A stretch of DNA of 6,748 bases from contig JADGCM010000095.1 of NCBI GenBank assembly GCA_015228995.1, positions 1-6,748 on the forward strand. Direction: 5' to 3'. Below are positions 6,053 through 6,748 of the stretch, one piece after another (position 1 is the stretch's first letter; every line of letters starts with the position of its first letter). The position numbers and the translations under genes are program-made. The notes beneath the pieces are model-generated. The model saw only the letters and a list, made by a program, of their open reading frames with translations, had not been told where the DNA came from and did no database searches. This DNA comes from Magnetococcales bacterium (GTDB taxonomy: Bacteria > Pseudomonadota > Magnetococcia > Magnetococcales > JADGCH01).

Positions 6053-6702
6053 TGGCCCACCACCGGTACGATTTTATTGCCGCCTCCAACGTCACGCAAT
6101 AAATCGTGCGTGACCAATCCAATGGGCAATCTGGCATCCACAGAAGCCAGTACCTGTTGATTCTGTAACCGTACCATACGGGTGGTGAAATCGACCATCC
6201 CATAGGTCTGGGTATAGGTGCCGGTTACGACGGCATAGATTTTATAATCCTTGGGCAACTTATCGATGTCACGCGACAAGACAAAATCCCCCTGCTGGAC
6301 GCGCAGTGCAATCTCACGGGTCAACTTGGGCTCTAAAACGGTGAACCCCTGCTGGGTTAGCCGCGATGCGATATGATCGGCAATCAGCAATCCCAGTTCG
6401 GAACTGCTGTCAAGATCGCCCCGAGTGACGAAACTGGCCACCAAAATCGGGTTGTTCTGCTGCATGAAACTAGGGTAACGTTTGATCAATTCCACCGCCA
6501 GCGCGTCGGCCAGCTTATGACTCAGGTCAACCAAATCGACATCTTGCCCTTCCGCCATAGAAGGCTTAACGACAACAGGCTTGTCATTGAAAAAAGGCAA
6601 GAAGGAGCACCCAGTCATCGCCGTAGCCATGCCCAGCGCCATCAACGCCGAAGCGACCCGCAGCGGCCGGTAGTGCACTGTCCCCGGTGTTGTTTTGCGC
6701 AT
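6049..6702 (-). CDS. First FlgO-domain lipoprotein
   Basis: 217 residues, first visible gene of the minus-strand operon. The N-terminus is basic (R2, K3, R12, R15), followed by a hydrophobic segment VASALMALGMATAM (16-29) and a lipobox MTGC with Cys32 as the acylation site. Serine at +2 is compatible with outer-membrane sorting. The FlgO-type domain shows ILVASFVTRGDLDSSSELG (86-104), HIASRLTQQGFTVLEPK (110-126), GDFVLSRDIDKLP (138-150) and YAVVTGTYT (156-164), then MVRLQNQQVLASVDARLP (176-193). These blocks line up one for one with those of the next gene, marking a tandem duplication. FlgO of Vibrio helps the flagellum at the outer membrane; here the only partners in view are pilus ATPases. 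The ATG at 6702 is supported by a good ribosome site. The short C-terminal extension (GGGNKIVPVVGQ) is not recognised. Confidence 0.85.
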   Translation of the reverse strand: MRKTTPGTVHYRPLRVASALMALGMATAMTGCSFLPFFNDKPVVVKPSMAEGQDVDLVDLSHKLADALAVELIKRYPSFMQQNNPILVASFVTRGDLDSSSELGLLIADHIASRLTQQGFTVLEPKLTREIALRVQQGDFVLSRDIDKLPKDYKIYAVVTGTYTQTYGMVDFTTRMVRLQNQQVLASVDARLPIGLVTHDLLRDVGGGNKIVPVVGQ

Positions 6703-6708
6703 AAACGA

Positions 6709-6714
6709 CTTCCT
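6709..6714 (-). promoter_or_regulatory. Shine-Dalgarno AGGAAG for the first lipoprotein gene
   Basis: AGGAAG (6714 down to 6709) lies 6 bases before ATG 6702, the best ribosome site in the window. The remaining leader, 6715-6748, is too short to show a convincing promoter: I find no clear -35/-10 pair, so the operon promoter, or further upstream genes, lie beyond the right edge. Confidence 0.75.
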
Positions 6715-6748
6715 ATTTATTGAAGAAATCCCTGTTGTTGGCCTTCTC

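Noticed and set aside
6373..6723. 116-codon plus-strand frame near the right edge
   Set aside because: It is antisense to the first lipoprotein gene, whose signal peptide, lipobox and ribosome site are all clear. The alternative product is Arg/Gln/His-rich without a motif.
1..6748. Search for CRISPR arrays, tRNAs, insertion-sequence ends, attachment sites, riboswitches and phage or defence genes
   Set aside because: None seen. The window is almost entirely coding and no intergenic gap is long enough to hold such elements.

Overview
The window reads as chromosomal DNA of a Gram-negative bacterium, most likely a Pseudomonadota (Proteobacteria) member. The grounds are PilU-type type IV pilus ATPases, two outer-membrane-type lipoproteins with FlgO-like domains, and an SbcD most like the gammaproteobacterial protein. 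G+C is roughly 50-60% over most of the window but falls to about 29% in the first 180 bases. I cannot name genus or species. Coding density is very high: seven genes, no intergenic stretch over 300 bases, and no tRNA, rRNA, CRISPR array, insertion sequence or integrase that I can see.

Left half, plus strand (1-3208): three genes are joined by two identical GTGA overlaps, where the GTG start of one gene overlaps the TGA stop of the gene before. They are (i) the 3' part of a class I SAM-dependent methyltransferase gene that enters from the left edge, (ii) an orphan membrane protein with about 12 predicted helices and a faint likeness to haem-copper oxidase subunit I / NnrS-type proteins, and (iii) sbcD, the nuclease subunit of the SbcCD double-strand DNA end-processing complex. 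Its usual partner sbcC does not follow. The functions look unrelated, yet translation is probably coupled.

Right half, minus strand (6748 down to 3225): a compact four-gene operon of two paralogous pairs. Two FlgO-domain lipoproteins (6702-6049 and 6052-5462, ATGA overlap) are followed by two PilT/PilU-family hexameric ATPases (5446-4301 and 4280-3225). Both ATPases carry PilU-type rather than PilT-type signatures, and all their nucleotide-binding motifs are intact. The two operons converge with only 16 bases between stop codons and no convincing terminator.

The most interesting point is this minus-strand operon. It is a duplicated set of accessory pilus-retraction ATPases, without pilT in view, co-transcribed with a duplicated pair of lipoproteins from a family otherwise known from the flagellar outer-membrane apparatus. 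It suggests a cell-envelope module linking lipoproteins to pilus dynamics. That functional link is inference from gene order only.
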